Below, piece by piece: positions 44,138-54,081 of a DNA stretch of 61,030 bases. The notes under the pieces are model-generated. The model saw nothing but the letters and a program-made list of their open reading frames with translations. It did no database searches and was not told the DNA's origin. Source of the stretch: an uncultured Prevotellaceae bacterium (GTDB lineage: Bacteria; Bacteroidota; Bacteroidia; Bacteroidales; Bacteroidaceae). Position 1 is the first letter of the stretch. Each line of letters starts with the position of its first letter. The translations under genes and the position numbers were made by a program. The stretch lies in contig CAMVIB010000015.1 in NCBI GenBank assembly GCA_947167455.1, positions 1 through 61,030 on the forward strand, in the 5' to 3' direction.

Positions 44138-46210
44138 TTATTGATGTGTCGGCGAGTCAGAGCCGAGGCGGTCGTAGCTCACTTGCAGGATAGCCTGCCC
44201 TGTGTGCTGTCGTACGGAGTCGGGGTCTGTGCCGAGGAGGAAGACGGGGCGTCGTGCCTTGTTGTCGAAGACGGTGATGCCTGTTGAGTCTGTGAGCGTG
44301 AATCCGTCGTTGAATGCCGAGTAGGTGAAGCGGTGTGTGTATGTGTCGCTGAGGATGTCACGGCTCCATGTGAAGTCATGGTGCGGCAGTCGCAGCCGTG
44401 CCAGCAACGTTGCGGCGAGGTCGCTCTGCGACATCAGCCGGTCAATGGTAATGGGAAAGTGTGCCAGCTTCGCCGTGTCTGACTCTGTGTCTGCTGTCAC
44501 AGCCATTGGTGTGTGGTGCGCGCCGAAGTCCAATTGTGTCAGCGCGCCTCCCGTCCATACCATTGGGATGTAGAAGAAGAGTGGGTTTTCGCGTTGCTGA
44601 ATGGCGTCGATGTTCACGCCGTGGTCGGGCAAGATGATGACGAGGAGGTTGTCCCACAGCGGTGTCTGCCGCAGTCGTCTCACGAGCCGTCCTATCTGTC
44701 GGTCGGTGTAGGCGAAGGCGTTGCGTCGCCGGTCGTTGTCGTCGGTGATGGCATCGGCTCCGGGCACGTCCCAGGGCTCATGGCTGCTCAGCGTCAGCGC
44801 CACCTGTAACAGCGGCTTGTGGCCTCGTGTGTTGGTCGTAGGGGTTGGGGCTGTAAGCCGAGAGTAGATGTGTTCGAAGAGGATGCTGTCGCACACCCCC
44901 CATTTTGCCGTGTGGCGTGCTTCGGCGTTGAAGTCCATGTCGGCCGTCACGCTCTCGAATCCTGTGGATAGGAGGTAGCCTTTCATGTTCGTGAAGTTGA
45001 TGTCGCCGCCGTAGGCAAAGTCGGTGTCGTAGCCGGCATCGTGTAGCGTTCGTGCCAGCGACGGCAGCTTTCCGGCCCGTGCTGCCATCTTCATGAGTGA
45101 GTGTGTAGGGTATGAGATATGTCCGGATAGTATGGACAGCACACCTCGGTCGGTGCGGAAGCTGTTGGCCCTCAGCTGGGTGAAGCATACACCTGTTGCC
45201 GCCAGGCTGTCGAGGCATGGTGTCACGGAGTTTGGGTATGTGTAGCCTTTGAGGGCAGCCTGCACGATGTCGCTGTTGCCGGTGATGCATGTGTCGTGTG
45301 GCAGTACGGCTCCCTGTGCCGTGAGATAAGCCGCGCATCCCTCCCAGATGATGAGCAGCACTGATGGCCGGGGTGCGTCGTGTGTCGCCTGTTGTGTTGC
45401 AGGTTGTGGGGTGGGGTAGAGCGTCTCTACGATGGCATGTGCCTCGTCGTCGGGCATGGCGCGGTAGAGTTGTCTGAAGTCGTCGGCCTTGCCGAGCGAC
45501 GAGATGAATGAGAACAGCGGGTTGACGGCAGCGTGGTTGAGGAAAGTGCGTTGGCTGAAGTAAGCATTTCCCACGTTCATCGTCGATTCCTTGACGCCTC
45601 CGCGCATCACCACGGCGAGCAGTGCCACTGCAGCGATGTGTCCTGCCACGGGCATCAGCCTGTGCCGTGTGGCGGCGTTGCGTCTGCCGTCGGTGGTGCT
45701 GTGTGCCGGTGTGCCGTCCTGTCTGCTGTTGCAAATCCTTATTGCCGCGAGTGCCGTGAGTGCCGTGAGTGCCGCTGCCGCCACGATGTAAGTTGCCACA
45801 AAGCATATAGGCACGCTGGCGATGGCATCTCGTGGCGAGTCGATGTAGTTGAGCACGGTGGCATCGAGCTTGAAGCCCCAGAAGGGGTAGAGTGCCATGT
45901 CAGCCAGTATGGCCACGACGAGTATTGCCGCTGCCATGACCTGATATGCCGCCATGAGGGTCCGTCCGGCACGTCGCCGCGTGTCTGCGGCATGCCAGCC
46001 TGCCGCTGCCGCCACGGCGGTGATGAGTCCTGCCACGGCAGGCAGTGCGAGGAGGTATGCCGCCGTGGCGGCATCCATGGGCAGTCCGTGCCGCCATACG
46101 TCGATTGCGTCGGTCACGGACACATGTTCGTTGGCGCAGACGATGATGAAAGCCATCTTTGCGATGGCGCAGACGGCGAGCCAAAGTGCGAAGAGCTTTG
46201 GCAGCCTCAT
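44138..46210 (-). CDS. LTA synthase-family (sulfatase-type) phosphoglycerol transferase
   Basis: The ~690-aa protein has five N-terminal TM segments (MRLPKLFALWLAVCAI onward) and a sulfatase-like catalytic domain after residue ~290: PSVLLIIWEGCAAY, SFRTDRGVLSILSG (Thr nucleophile context), DTDFAYGGDINFTNMKGYLL and LLVIILPDHGVNID. Family enzymes transfer phosphoglycerol or phosphoethanolamine onto envelope glycans or lipids. It sits 30 nt from xerD on the same strand. Exact substrate unknown in Bacteroidetes. Confidence 0.85.
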   Translation of the reverse strand: MRLPKLFALWLAVCAIAKMAFIIVCANEHVSVTDAIDVWRHGLPMDAATAAYLLALPAVAGLITAVAAAAGWHAADTRRRAGRTLMAAYQVMAAAILVVAILADMALYPFWGFKLDATVLNYIDSPRDAIASVPICFVATYIVAAAALTALTALAAIRICNSRQDGTPAHSTTDGRRNAATRHRLMPVAGHIAAVALLAVVMRGGVKESTMNVGNAYFSQRTFLNHAAVNPLFSFISSLGKADDFRQLYRAMPDDEAHAIVETLYPTPQPATQQATHDAPRPSVLLIIWEGCAAYLTAQGAVLPHDTCITGNSDIVQAALKGYTYPNSVTPCLDSLAATGVCFTQLRANSFRTDRGVLSILSGHISYPTHSLMKMAARAGKLPSLARTLHDAGYDTDFAYGGDINFTNMKGYLLSTGFESVTADMDFNAEARHTAKWGVCDSILFEHIYSRLTAPTPTTNTRGHKPLLQVALTLSSHEPWDVPGADAITDDNDRRRNAFAYTDRQIGRLVRRLRQTPLWDNLLVIILPDHGVNIDAIQQRENPLFFYIPMVWTGGALTQLDFGAHHTPMAVTADTESDTAKLAHFPITIDRLMSQSDLAATLLARLRLPHHDFTWSRDILSDTYTHRFTYSAFNDGFTLTDSTGITVFDNKARRPVFLLGTDPDSVRQHTGQAILQVSYDRLGSDSPTHQ

Positions 46211-46240
46211 GATGTCGGCACGTATGTGTGGCATGTGGTG

Positions 46241-47191
46241 CTACTGTGGGGCGTTGGCCGCGATGTTGCGCGGGTGATGTCTTAGTATCTCTTCTCGCAG
46301 GTGTGAGCGGTCGAGGTGCATGTAGATTTGTGTGGTGTCGATGTTCTCGTGTCCGAGCATCTCCTGTATGGCTCTCAGGTTGGCACCTCCTTCGAGCAGG
46401 TGTGTGGCGAAGCTGTGCCGGAAGGTGTGTGGCGATACCGTCGTCCGCACTCCTGCTGCTGCCGCGAGAGTCTTTATGATGTGGAATATTGTGATTCTGG
46501 ACAGTCGTGACCCCCGTCGCAGGCTTAGGAAGACGTAGTCCTCGTGTCCCGGCTTTATGCTGATGGCGTCGCGGTCGGCAAACCATGCGTTGAGTTCTGC
46601 TATGGCGCATGTGGAGATTGGCACGAGGCGCTCCTTCTTCCCCTTACCGTGAACGCGTATGAATCCCTCGTCGAGGAAGAGGTCGCCCATGCGCAGTGCG
46701 CAGAGCTCGCTCACTCGCAGTCCGCACGAGTACAGCGTCTCCACGATGGCACGGTCTCGCTGTCCCTCGGGCTTGTCGAGGTCTGTTGCCGCCTCCATCA
46801 TGTCTATCTCCTCCACCGAGAGCATGTCGGGCAGATGCTCTCCGCGTGCCGGCGACTCGAGGAGTTCTGTGGGGTCTGCCGGCAGTTCGTTCTCGAGTTC
46901 GAGGAAACGGTAGAAGGCGTGCACTCCGGAGAGGATTCGTGATATGCTTCTCGACGCTATGCCGACATCCATGAGTGTCGCCACGAAGTTGTGCAGCTGG
47001 TCGAGTGTCACGTCTCTGTAGTCTATGCCCTCTGCGGCGTAGTAGCCCAGCAGCTTGTCGAGGTCGCGCATGTATGCATCGAGGGTGTTGTCGGAGAATG
47101 CCCTTTCGAGTCTGAGGTACTGCCTGTATCGTCTCAGCAGTTGCTGCGGCACGCTGTGTGTCGGTGCATGGTCGTCGTTGTTGGTCTGCAT
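46241..47191 (-). CDS. xerD: Tyrosine recombinase XerD
   Basis: The ~316-aa recombinase resolves chromosome dimers with XerC at dif. Core-binding domain ~10-100; catalytic R in LYSCGLRVSELCAL, the HxxR box in HTFRHSFATHLLEGG, and the nucleophilic Tyr in TTQIYMHLDRSHLREEI. The start MQTNNDDHAP is preferred; an extension to 47239 has no family likeness. Because no phage or integron genes are near, a housekeeping Xer role is most likely rather than an integrase. Confidence 0.9.
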   Translation of the reverse strand: MQTNNDDHAPTHSVPQQLLRRYRQYLRLERAFSDNTLDAYMRDLDKLLGYYAAEGIDYRDVTLDQLHNFVATLMDVGIASRSISRILSGVHAFYRFLELENELPADPTELLESPARGEHLPDMLSVEEIDMMEAATDLDKPEGQRDRAIVETLYSCGLRVSELCALRMGDLFLDEGFIRVHGKGKKERLVPISTCAIAELNAWFADRDAISIKPGHEDYVFLSLRRGSRLSRITIFHIIKTLAAAAGVRTTVSPHTFRHSFATHLLEGGANLRAIQEMLGHENIDTTQIYMHLDRSHLREEILRHHPRNIAANAPQ

Positions 47192-47258
47192 GGCTGTGAA
47201 AAGAGAAGGGCGTGCCCATTGCCGGACACGCCATTCCATAGTGTGTGTGACGTAGCTG

Positions 47259-49283
47259 TTAAGCCTCTTCCTGCCCGTCCTTTGTGTCGGCGGGCTTGGC
47301 GTCGCTCTTTGTGTCGGCGGGCTTGGTGTCGGCAGTCTTAGCGTCGTTCTTGGCCTGTTGCTGCTGGATCATCTCTGTGCGCAGAGCCTTGATTTTCTGC
47401 TCCATGAGTCCGAGCTCCTCTCTGAGTTTCTCCACCTTGCGGTTCATCTCTGCCACGAGGCTGTTGCCGCTGCGGCTTGTCGCGTTGAGGAAGTTGAGGT
47501 TGTTCTCGTAGGTCTGCAGCTCAGCCTTTCTGTTCTCGAAGACGCGCTGCAGGCGTTCCATCTCTCTTGAGAGCGTGCTCTCGCCCTTAGCCACGGCCTG
47601 TCGTACGCTCTTCTGGAATCCTTCGAGGCGTCTGCGGGCCTGGTTCTGTCCGAAGGCCTGATAGAGCTCGTCGGCCACGGCGCGGTACTGCTTGTAGAGG
47701 GCATCCTTCTCGCGGAATGGCACGTGACCTATAGTGTTCCACTTGGCCTGCAGCTCGCGCACGGCCTCGATGGTGGCATTGGCCTTGTCCTCTGCCAGCT
47801 GTCGCAGCTCTTCGATGATGCCTCGCTTGGCCTCGAGGTTCTGTCGTTCCTCGGCACGCTGGTCGGCTCCGGCGGCGTTCTTGGCCTCGAAGAAGTGGTC
47901 GCAGGCGCTGGTGAATCGTTGCCAGAGCTGTTCGCTGTACTTGCGCGGCACGGCTCCGATGGTCTTCCACTGCTTCTGCAGCTGTATGAGCTTGTCGGTT
48001 GTCTTGCGCCATTCGGTGCTGTCCTTCAGGGCTTCGGCTTCTTCCACGAGGCTACGTTTCTTCTCGAGGTTCTGTGCCTGCTCGTCCTTCACGGTCCTGA
48101 AGAATTCTGCCTTCGCGGTGAAGAACTGGTCGCACGAGGTGCGGAAGCGGTCGAAGATGATGGCGTTCTGGCGGTGGTTGGCGTAGCCTATTGTGCGCCA
48201 CTGAGCCTGTAGCTCGAGGACCTGCTTTGTGCGTTCGTCCCAGTCGGCGAACGTCTTCAGGCTGTCGATGTTGGCATTCAGCTCGTCGATCTTCTCGCAG
48301 AGCGCTGTCTTTGCTGCGAGGTTCTCCTCCTCGCGTGCCTTGATGCCCTCGAAGTGCTCCTGGTGGCGTTTGTTGATGACGGTGCTTGCTGCCTTGAAGC
48401 GCTCCCAGATGGCTTCGCGCTGGTCTTTTGCCACGGGACCTATCTCCTTGTACTCGGCGTGGAGTGCCTGCAGCTTCTGGAATGCCGAGACGATGTCTTC
48501 CTCGGCCTCGTTGGCGAGAGCCTCAGCCTGCTCGCAGAGCCGCTCTTTGGCCTCCAGGTTCTTTCTGAAGTCATACTCGCGCGCCTCGATGTTGAGTTTG
48601 AGCAGGTCGTAGAACTGCTCGACGTGGTGCTGGTAGGTCTTCCATATCTCTGTGGCTCGTTCGGCTGGAACGGCCTTTATCTCTTTCCATGCAGCCTGCA
48701 ACTGTTTGAACTCGTCGAAGTGCTGGTTGGCCTCTTCGGGCGATGTTGCGAGCTCCTTGATACGCTCAATGATAGCGAGCTTCCGTTCGAGGTTTTCTGT
48801 CTTCTGACGCTCCATCTCCTCAGCTATCTCTGCCCTTCTCTGCCTGATGCTCTGCATGGCAGCCTTGAAGTTCTCCTCTGCGGCGTCGATTTCGGGTCTC
48901 CAGTCCTCGGGTGCTCCTCCTGCCTCAATGAATGCGTTGCGTGCAGCCACCTGTGCTGCGCGGTGTAGGCGGTAGAAAGCCTGTTTGAGGTAGTCGAGCT
49001 CGCTCTTGTCGCCACCCTGCCCTTCGGCATCGATGGCTTGTGCCCGCGCCACGACCTCCTCCTTGGTCTGGTACTGTGTCTGGGCAGGTTCCTCGTTTCC
49101 TGCCACAATGTCTGCCTGTGCCTCGCCGGTGGCAGCGTCAGCCTCGTCGGCGGTTGTCTGCGCCTCGTCGTTGGCAATGTTCTCTTCAGCCGGCGTCTCT
49201 TGTGCTGGCGCAGGCTCTGTGGGTACTGCTGCGGCCACGTTCTCCACCTCGGGAGTGGGCTGCAGTTCGTTGGTCTCGTTCAT
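47259..49283 (-). CDS. DUF349-repeat coiled-coil protein
   Basis: The 674-aa, Glu/Ala/Gln-rich protein has several DUF349-type segments, recognisable by repeated ELQAQWRTIGYANHRQN and LQKQWKTIGAVPRKYSEQLW phrases, a negatively charged N-terminus and a Lys/Ala/Asp/Thr-rich end (DTKPADTKSDAKPADTKDG). Coiled coil is predicted through most of the middle. It is a common Bacteroidetes cytosolic protein of unknown role. It has its own weak promoter near 49363. Confidence 0.85.
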   Translation of the reverse strand: MNETNELQPTPEVENVAAAVPTEPAPAQETPAEENIANDEAQTTADEADAATGEAQADIVAGNEEPAQTQYQTKEEVVARAQAIDAEGQGGDKSELDYLKQAFYRLHRAAQVAARNAFIEAGGAPEDWRPEIDAAEENFKAAMQSIRQRRAEIAEEMERQKTENLERKLAIIERIKELATSPEEANQHFDEFKQLQAAWKEIKAVPAERATEIWKTYQHHVEQFYDLLKLNIEAREYDFRKNLEAKERLCEQAEALANEAEEDIVSAFQKLQALHAEYKEIGPVAKDQREAIWERFKAASTVINKRHQEHFEGIKAREEENLAAKTALCEKIDELNANIDSLKTFADWDERTKQVLELQAQWRTIGYANHRQNAIIFDRFRTSCDQFFTAKAEFFRTVKDEQAQNLEKKRSLVEEAEALKDSTEWRKTTDKLIQLQKQWKTIGAVPRKYSEQLWQRFTSACDHFFEAKNAAGADQRAEERQNLEAKRGIIEELRQLAEDKANATIEAVRELQAKWNTIGHVPFREKDALYKQYRAVADELYQAFGQNQARRRLEGFQKSVRQAVAKGESTLSREMERLQRVFENRKAELQTYENNLNFLNATSRSGNSLVAEMNRKVEKLREELGLMEQKIKALRTEMIQQQQAKNDAKTADTKPADTKSDAKPADTKDGQEEA

Positions 49284-49362
49284 TGCTTGTTGTGTTAATA
49301 AAAGTACGTTGTGTAATGCTCAAATCATTGATATAGGCTCGCTATGGAGCCTAATCGCGGTG

Positions 49363-49370
49363 CAAATTAA
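49363..49370 (-). promoter_or_regulatory. Possible promoter of DUF349 gene (TTAATTTG)
   Basis: The minus-strand TTAATTTG lies about 79 nt before the start codon and is only a partial match to TAnnTTTG. Confidence 0.4.
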
Positions 49371-49414
49371 CGCAAAATTTCGTTTTCTTCCTAATAAATA
49401 GCGGAAAAAAACCA

Positions 49415-50386
49415 CTAAATCCACGATTTCCTGCGTGAATACCACCAAAACAGTGCTGTGAGGGCTACCGACAGCACGATGGCGAAGGGAAATCCGAGCA
49501 CCTTATCCTCGAGTCCGTTGATGAGGTTCATGCCGAAGAAGCTTGCCACGAGGGTCGGCACCATGAGGAACATTGAGACGAGCGTCAGTGTCTTCATCAC
49601 CGTTGACATGTTGTTGTTGATGATGTTGGCATAGGTGTCCATCGTGGAGTCGAGGATGTTGGAGTATATGCCTGTCGTCTCGCGTGCCTGGTTCATCTCG
49701 ATGCTGACGTCCTCGATGAGGTCTGCGTCGAGTTCATCGACGGGCAGCTTGAACTTCAGCTTGGAGAGCAATGTCTCGTTGCCGCGTATTGATGTGGCGA
49801 AGTATGTCAGCGAGTCCTGCAGTCGCGAGAGTGAGATGAGGTCTGCGTTGTCCACCTTGCGGTCGAGGTGCTGCTTTGCCGCCTCGATGCGTGTGTTGAT
49901 TTGCTTGAGTCGTTTGAGGTACCACACTGCCGATGAGAGGAAGAGCCTGAACACCATATCTACGGAGTCGGTGAATCCCACTCCGCGTTTTTGCTGGTAG
50001 GTGACGAAGTCTATCATCAGGTTCGTCTCGAAGTTGCATACGGTGATGCACACGTCTCCCTTGAGTATTATGCCCAAGGGTATGGTGGTGTATGGTGTGC
50101 GTGAGCGCACCTCCTTGACGTATGGTATGCGCAGGATGATGAGCACCCATCCGTCGTCGTAGTCGTAGCGTGCGCGCTCGTCGGTATCGGCGATGTCGTC
50201 GAGGAAGTAGTCGGGTATGTGTAGCTCGTCCTGCAGAAAGGCGGCATCGTCCTTCGTGGTACATGTCACCTGCACCCAGCAATTGGGTTGCCATGTCTCC
50301 AGCGTGTGCAGGCCACGCTTTGTGTTCCAGAATGTTCGCATAAGCAGAGTGTGGTTTACAGCGGGTACGGGAGGCTCGCTGCTCAT
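49415..50386 (-). CDS. corA: CorA-family divalent-cation transporter
   Basis: The 323-aa protein has a large cytosolic N-domain (HIPDYFLDDIADTDERARYDYDDG) and two C-terminal TM helices with the signature GMN filter in SFFGMNLINGL, then a second TM and a basic tail SRRKSWI. It conducts Mg2+ (or Co2+/Ni2+) into the cell as a homopentamer. Typical length. Its own promoter is at 50470-50477. Confidence 0.92.
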   Translation of the reverse strand: MSSEPPVPAVNHTLLMRTFWNTKRGLHTLETWQPNCWVQVTCTTKDDAAFLQDELHIPDYFLDDIADTDERARYDYDDGWVLIILRIPYVKEVRSRTPYTTIPLGIILKGDVCITVCNFETNLMIDFVTYQQKRGVGFTDSVDMVFRLFLSSAVWYLKRLKQINTRIEAAKQHLDRKVDNADLISLSRLQDSLTYFATSIRGNETLLSKLKFKLPVDELDADLIEDVSIEMNQARETTGIYSNILDSTMDTYANIINNNMSTVMKTLTLVSMFLMVPTLVASFFGMNLINGLEDKVLGFPFAIVLSVALTALFWWYSRRKSWI

Positions 50387-50469
50387 GCTTACGCCCCCAG
50401 TCCCTCAGTTGTTGGTACGTTGATGATAGTCGTCCATGTCTGTGGATGAAAGGATTGGTTTGACGGCTG

Positions 50470-50477
50470 CAAAGGTA
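50470..50477 (-). promoter_or_regulatory. Promoter of corA (TACCTTTG, TTTG at -33)
   Basis: The minus-strand TACCTTTG has TTTG (complement of 50498-50501) 20 nt upstream. It is 83 nt before the start. Confidence 0.7.
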
Positions 50478-50547
50478 GCGCATTTATGTTTCACGGCCAA
50501 ACATTTTGGCAAAAAACAGAGGCTTGCGGCCTAAAAAAGTGCCATGC

Positions 50548-51306
50548 TCAGACTTGAGGTGTGAGTGCTCCCCCGTTCAGTATCTCCATGTAGTCGTCGT
50601 AGGTGATGTGCCTGCCGCCCATGGCCCTGAAGAGTGATGTCTCAAACTGGCAGTCTATGAAGAGTCCGCCCGCCGCCTCCATGGCTCGTGCCAGGTGTAT
50701 GAGTGCCAGCTTCGATGCGTTGGGCACCAGGGAGAACATGCTCTCGCCGAAGAAGGCTATGATGGGGTGGGGGAGTGCCGGCCGTGCCCCGTCGGCGGTG
50801 GGTGGTGATGTCGTGCCGGGTGGCGTTGTCCTTCGCCGGGTGACGCCGTAGAGTCCTCCGACGAGCCTCCGGCCCTCGGTGCCGGCTGCCGGTTGCCACA
50901 CTTCCACGCTCGAGGCGTAGCCCATACGGTGCAGGCGGGAGTATGCCCTTATGATGTCGGGTCCGAGCCATGCCCCGCATTCTGTGTAGCGCCCCTGTGC
51001 CGTGGAGCAGCCGCGTATCACTCCCTCGAAGTCCTCGTCGATCGTCACCTCGTACTGCTGCTGGCGCAGCAGCTGGCGCATGGTGTGGCTGACGTGTATC
51101 TCGCTGGGGAAGATGACATACCTGTCGAGGGGACAGTACCAGCGCGGCTTGCTCGTCAAGCTGAAGGCGTACCATGGGAAGAAGCCGTTGGCGTAGGCCA
51201 GCAGCAGGCGCTGTGCCGACAGGTCGCCGCCGATGGCCACCAGCCCGTCGTCCTCGCCCGTCCTGGGGTCGGGGAACCACAGCTCGTCATTTAAATGCCA
51301 TATCAT
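50548..51306 (-). CDS. aat: Leucyl/phenylalanyl-tRNA-protein transferase
   Basis: The ~252-aa enzyme adds Leu or Phe to proteins with N-terminal Lys/Arg, making N-degrons. Family marks: MIWHLNDELWFPDP, GLVAIGGDLSAQRLLLAYANGFFPWY, EVWQ and GGLYGV, FGESMFSLVPNASKLAL and FIDCQ. Between the GLYGV strand and IIAFFGESMF there is an extra Pro/Thr/Arg-rich insertion (~30 residues around residue 160-185) not usual for the family. It is 373 nt downstream of clpA on the same strand, with the MITE-like element between. Confidence 0.9.
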   Translation of the reverse strand: MIWHLNDELWFPDPRTGEDDGLVAIGGDLSAQRLLLAYANGFFPWYAFSLTSKPRWYCPLDRYVIFPSEIHVSHTMRQLLRQQQYEVTIDEDFEGVIRGCSTAQGRYTECGAWLGPDIIRAYSRLHRMGYASSVEVWQPAAGTEGRRLVGGLYGVTRRRTTPPGTTSPPTADGARPALPHPIIAFFGESMFSLVPNASKLALIHLARAMEAAGGLFIDCQFETSLFRAMGGRHITYDDYMEILNGGALTPQV

Positions 51307-51330
51307 AGGGGGTGGGTTTTAGGTTCTTTT

Positions 51331-51590
51331 TATGATTATCCGCAATCATACCACCAAAGAGACCGCAACGCGGTCTTCGCTCAATAACCGAGGGTACGAG
51401 CGTAGCGAGCACCCCCGGATAACAAGCTCTATAGAGGCAAGCACTCTGAAAGAGTGCCCGAACAGCGTAATGGGCGACCCCTTCAGGGTCGATGTTCCCC
51501 TTTTTGTCCCTATCCGGGGGTACTGCGCACCCCCGGTTATTGAGAGGAGACGCTTCCAGCGTCTTGGTGGTACGATTGCGGATAATCATA
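51331..51590 (+). mobile_element. MITE-like hairpin element (full copy, no transposase)
   Basis: 260 bp bounded by inverted ends TATGATTATCCGCAATC (left) and its complement (right), then TACCACCAA and a stem just inside each end (AGACCGC-AAC-GCGGTCT left; GACGCT-TCC-AGCGTC right). Inside are GCACTCT-GAA-AGAGTGC and CGACCC-CTTC-AGGGTCG. The 7-bp TTCTTTT occurs directly on both sides (51324-51330 and 51591-51597), like a target-site duplication. It lies 25 nt upstream of aat. The ORFs reading through it are stretched-out frames of the repeat and not genes. The rest of 51591-51679 holds nothing I can support. Confidence 0.72.
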
Positions 51591-51679
51591 TTCTTTTTTG
51601 GGGGTGGGGGATGGCGCTGGCCTTACGGGGGCTTTCCGGGGGCTCGGGTCTCGGCGGAGTGGGTGGCGGGCGCCGGCGG

Positions 51680-54001
51680 TCACTTACTTACGATGAGCCT
51701 GCCGTCCTTGCAGGCTATGGTGACACTGCCGCCTTTCCTTAGGTTGCCGAAGAGGATCTCGTGCATGAGCAGCGGCTTCAGCTGCTGCGCTATGACACGG
51801 TCCATCTCGCGAGCCCCGTATTCGGCCGTGAACCCTTCGGCGAGCAGGTGGGCGAAGGCCTCCGGCGCGAGCGTCATCTTCACCTGCCTGGCGTCGAGCT
51901 TGGCCTTGAGTTCACGGAGCTTCTTCTTCAGGATGAGCGTCGCCATCGCCTTGTCCATGTCGTTGAACACCACTGTCCCCGACAGGCGGTTGAGAAATTC
52001 CGGCTTGAACGTTCTCTTCACCTGCTTCATCATGGCATCCCCGCGCCTGACGCTGCTGCCGAAGCCTATGCTTTGTCCTGCAAACTGCGCTCCGGCATTC
52101 GATGTCATGATTACCACCACGTTGCGGAAGTCGGCCTTGCGCCCTTTGTTGTCCGTCAGCCGTGCATAGTCCATCACCTGCAGCAGAATGTTGTAGATGT
52201 CCTGGTGCGCCTTCTCTATCTCGTCGAGCAGCAGTACGCTGTTGGGCGACTTGCGGATGGCATCCGTCAGCAGCCCTCCGTCCTCATAGCCCACATATCC
52301 CGCCGGCGAGCCGATAAGCTTTGCCACGGCATGTTTCTCGGTATATTCGCTCATGTCGAAGCGTATTAGCTCGATGCCCAGCTCCTTGGCCAGGACCCTT
52401 GCCACCTCCGTCTTGCCGACGCCCGTGGGTCCCACGAAGAGCAGCGATGCCAGCGGCTTGTCGTCGTCGAGGAGTCCTGCGCGTGACATCTGCACCGCCT
52501 CCACCACCTGGCGTATGGCCTCGTCCTGTCCGTAGATCTGCGACAGCATGCGTTCCGACAGCGTCTTCAGCTTCTTGTAGTCGTCGTTCTGAGCTATCGT
52601 CAGGGTGTCAACCTTGCACGTCTTCGACAGCACGTCGGCTATCTCCTTCTTGCCGATGGCGTGGCGTCGTCTCGCGCCCACTTTGCCTGTCGCTGTCCGT
52701 GGCGTCGGCAGCGTGGTGGCGTCGGCCTCTGCCGCAGCTCCAGCCTCGTCGATGAGGTCTATGGCCTTGTCGGGCAGGTAGCGGTCGTTGATATGCTTTG
52801 CGCTGGCCTCCACGGCGAAGTCTATGGCCTCGTCGGCGTACCTCACGTCGTGGAACTCCTCATACCTGGGCTTCAGCTGCCGCAGGATATGCTTTGCCTC
52901 GTCGATGTCCGGCTCAGGGATGTCTATCTGCTGGAAACGTCGCATCAGTCCCTTCGAGCGCGAGAAGTAGCGGTTGTACTCCTCGTATGTCGTGGAGCCT
53001 ATGAAGCGTATGGCTCCCGACTCCAGGTATGGCTTCAGCATGTTGGACGCATCCATGGCTCCTTCGCCTGTGGCGCCAGCCCCCACGAGGGTGTGTATCT
53101 CGTCGATATACACGATGTTGTTGTCGCCCTCTGCCGCCACGCCGTCCATGATCTGCTTGATGCGGTTCTCGAAGTCGCCGCGGAACTGCGTCCCTGCCAG
53201 CAGCGTCCCCATGTCGAGCTGGTAGATGCGGCTGCCAATGAGGCGTCGTGGCACCTCCCCCTCTTCGATGAGGCGTGCCAGCCCCCATACGAGGGCCGTC
53301 TTTCCCACGCCGGGCTCACCTACGTGCAGGGGGTTGTTCTTGTCGCGACGGCACAGCACCTGTATGGTGCGGCGCAGCTCGTGCTCCCTGCCTATCAGCG
53401 GGTTCTGCTGCTCATAGAGGTCGTTCATGCATGTGACGAGCTGCCGCCACGCTTCCAGCTCCTGCTCCTCTCCCTGCGGCAGGGCCTCTTCGGCGTCTTC
53501 GAATTCGAAGTCGTCAAAGTCCGTCTCGTCCATGTCCATGTCCCGCTCCATGAAGTCGTCCATCTCGTAGATTGTCGTCAGCTCATCTATGAAAGGTTCC
53601 GGGTCGTCGTCGGTGGCTTGCTTCAGCAGGTGGCATGCCCACGACTCCTCGAGCTGCAATATGCCTCTCAGCAGATGCGGGACGTCCATCTCCGTGGCGT
53701 TGCTGTCGGTCATCTGGCTCTTCGCGACGTTAATGACCATGTCCATCTGCATCGATGGCATGGGCTCGTATTCTACGTCCCGCGGCATCTTTTCCAGGGT
53801 CTTCAGCCTGTCTGTCAGGTGTTTTTGCAGCGACCTCACTTTGCTGTACCTTTCGAGGGTGTATGCGAAGCTTATGTTGAATGTCATAGCATACAGCAGG
53901 TGCTCCGGCGTGACAAACTCGTGCCTGTTCTCCTTGGCTTTGTTGTATGCGTCGCTCATTATCTGAGTCACTCGTTCCTTCTGTCGTATCTCTTCTGCCA
54001 T
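51680..54001 (-). CDS. clpA: ATP-dependent Clp protease ATP-binding subunit ClpA
   Basis: The 773-aa AAA+ unfoldase has an N-domain ([27 protein letters not shown]), a charged linker with [19 protein letters not shown], then two AAA modules with Walker [14 protein letters not shown] and [14 protein letters not shown], Walker [12 protein letters not shown] and [12 protein letters not shown]. An IGF-type ClpP contact loop is present as SIGFGSS. The length and the missing middle coiled coil distinguish ClpA from ClpB and ClpC. It starts 81 nt after the clpS stop, so the pair is an operon. Confidence 0.95.
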   Translation of the reverse strand: MAEEIRQKERVTQIMSDAYNKAKENRHEFVTPEHLLYAMTFNISFAYTLERYSKVRSLQKHLTDRLKTLEKMPRDVEYEPMPSMQMDMVINVAKSQMTDSNATEMDVPHLLRGILQLEESWACHLLKQATDDDPEPFIDELTTIYEMDDFMERDMDMDETDFDDFEFEDAEEALPQGEEQELEAWRQLVTCMNDLYEQQNPLIGREHELRRTIQVLCRRDKNNPLHVGEPGVGKTALVWGLARLIEEGEVPRRLIGSRIYQLDMGTLLAGTQFRGDFENRIKQIMDGVAAEGDNNIVYIDEIHTLVGAGATGEGAMDASNMLKPYLESGAIRFIGSTTYEEYNRYFSRSKGLMRRFQQIDIPEPDIDEAKHILRQLKPRYEEFHDVRYADEAIDFAVEASAKHINDRYLPDKAIDLIDEAGAAAEADATTLPTPRTATGKVGARRRHAIGKKEIADVLSKTCKVDTLTIAQNDDYKKLKTLSERMLSQIYGQDEAIRQVVEAVQMSRAGLLDDDKPLASLLFVGPTGVGKTEVARVLAKELGIELIRFDMSEYTEKHAVAKLIGSPAGYVGYEDGGLLTDAIRKSPNSVLLLDEIEKAHQDIYNILLQVMDYARLTDNKGRKADFRNVVVIMTSNAGAQFAGQSIGFGSSVRRGDAMMKQVKRTFKPEFLNRLSGTVVFNDMDKAMATLILKKKLRELKAKLDARQVKMTLAPEAFAHLLAEGFTAEYGAREMDRVIAQQLKPLLMHEILFGNLRKGGSVTIACKDGRLIVSK

Positions 54002-54081
54002 GTCGTTTGTCTGTCTTGATGTTTCACGTCGTGTCTGCCCACGCCCGTAGAGGCATAGGCGGGCCTGTGCTTCTCTCGGGC

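Noticed and set aside
51287..51589. Small ORFs within the MITE-like element (starting MIIRN)
   Set aside because: They are readings of the repeat itself; the frame differs between copies and hairpin structure explains the sequence better.
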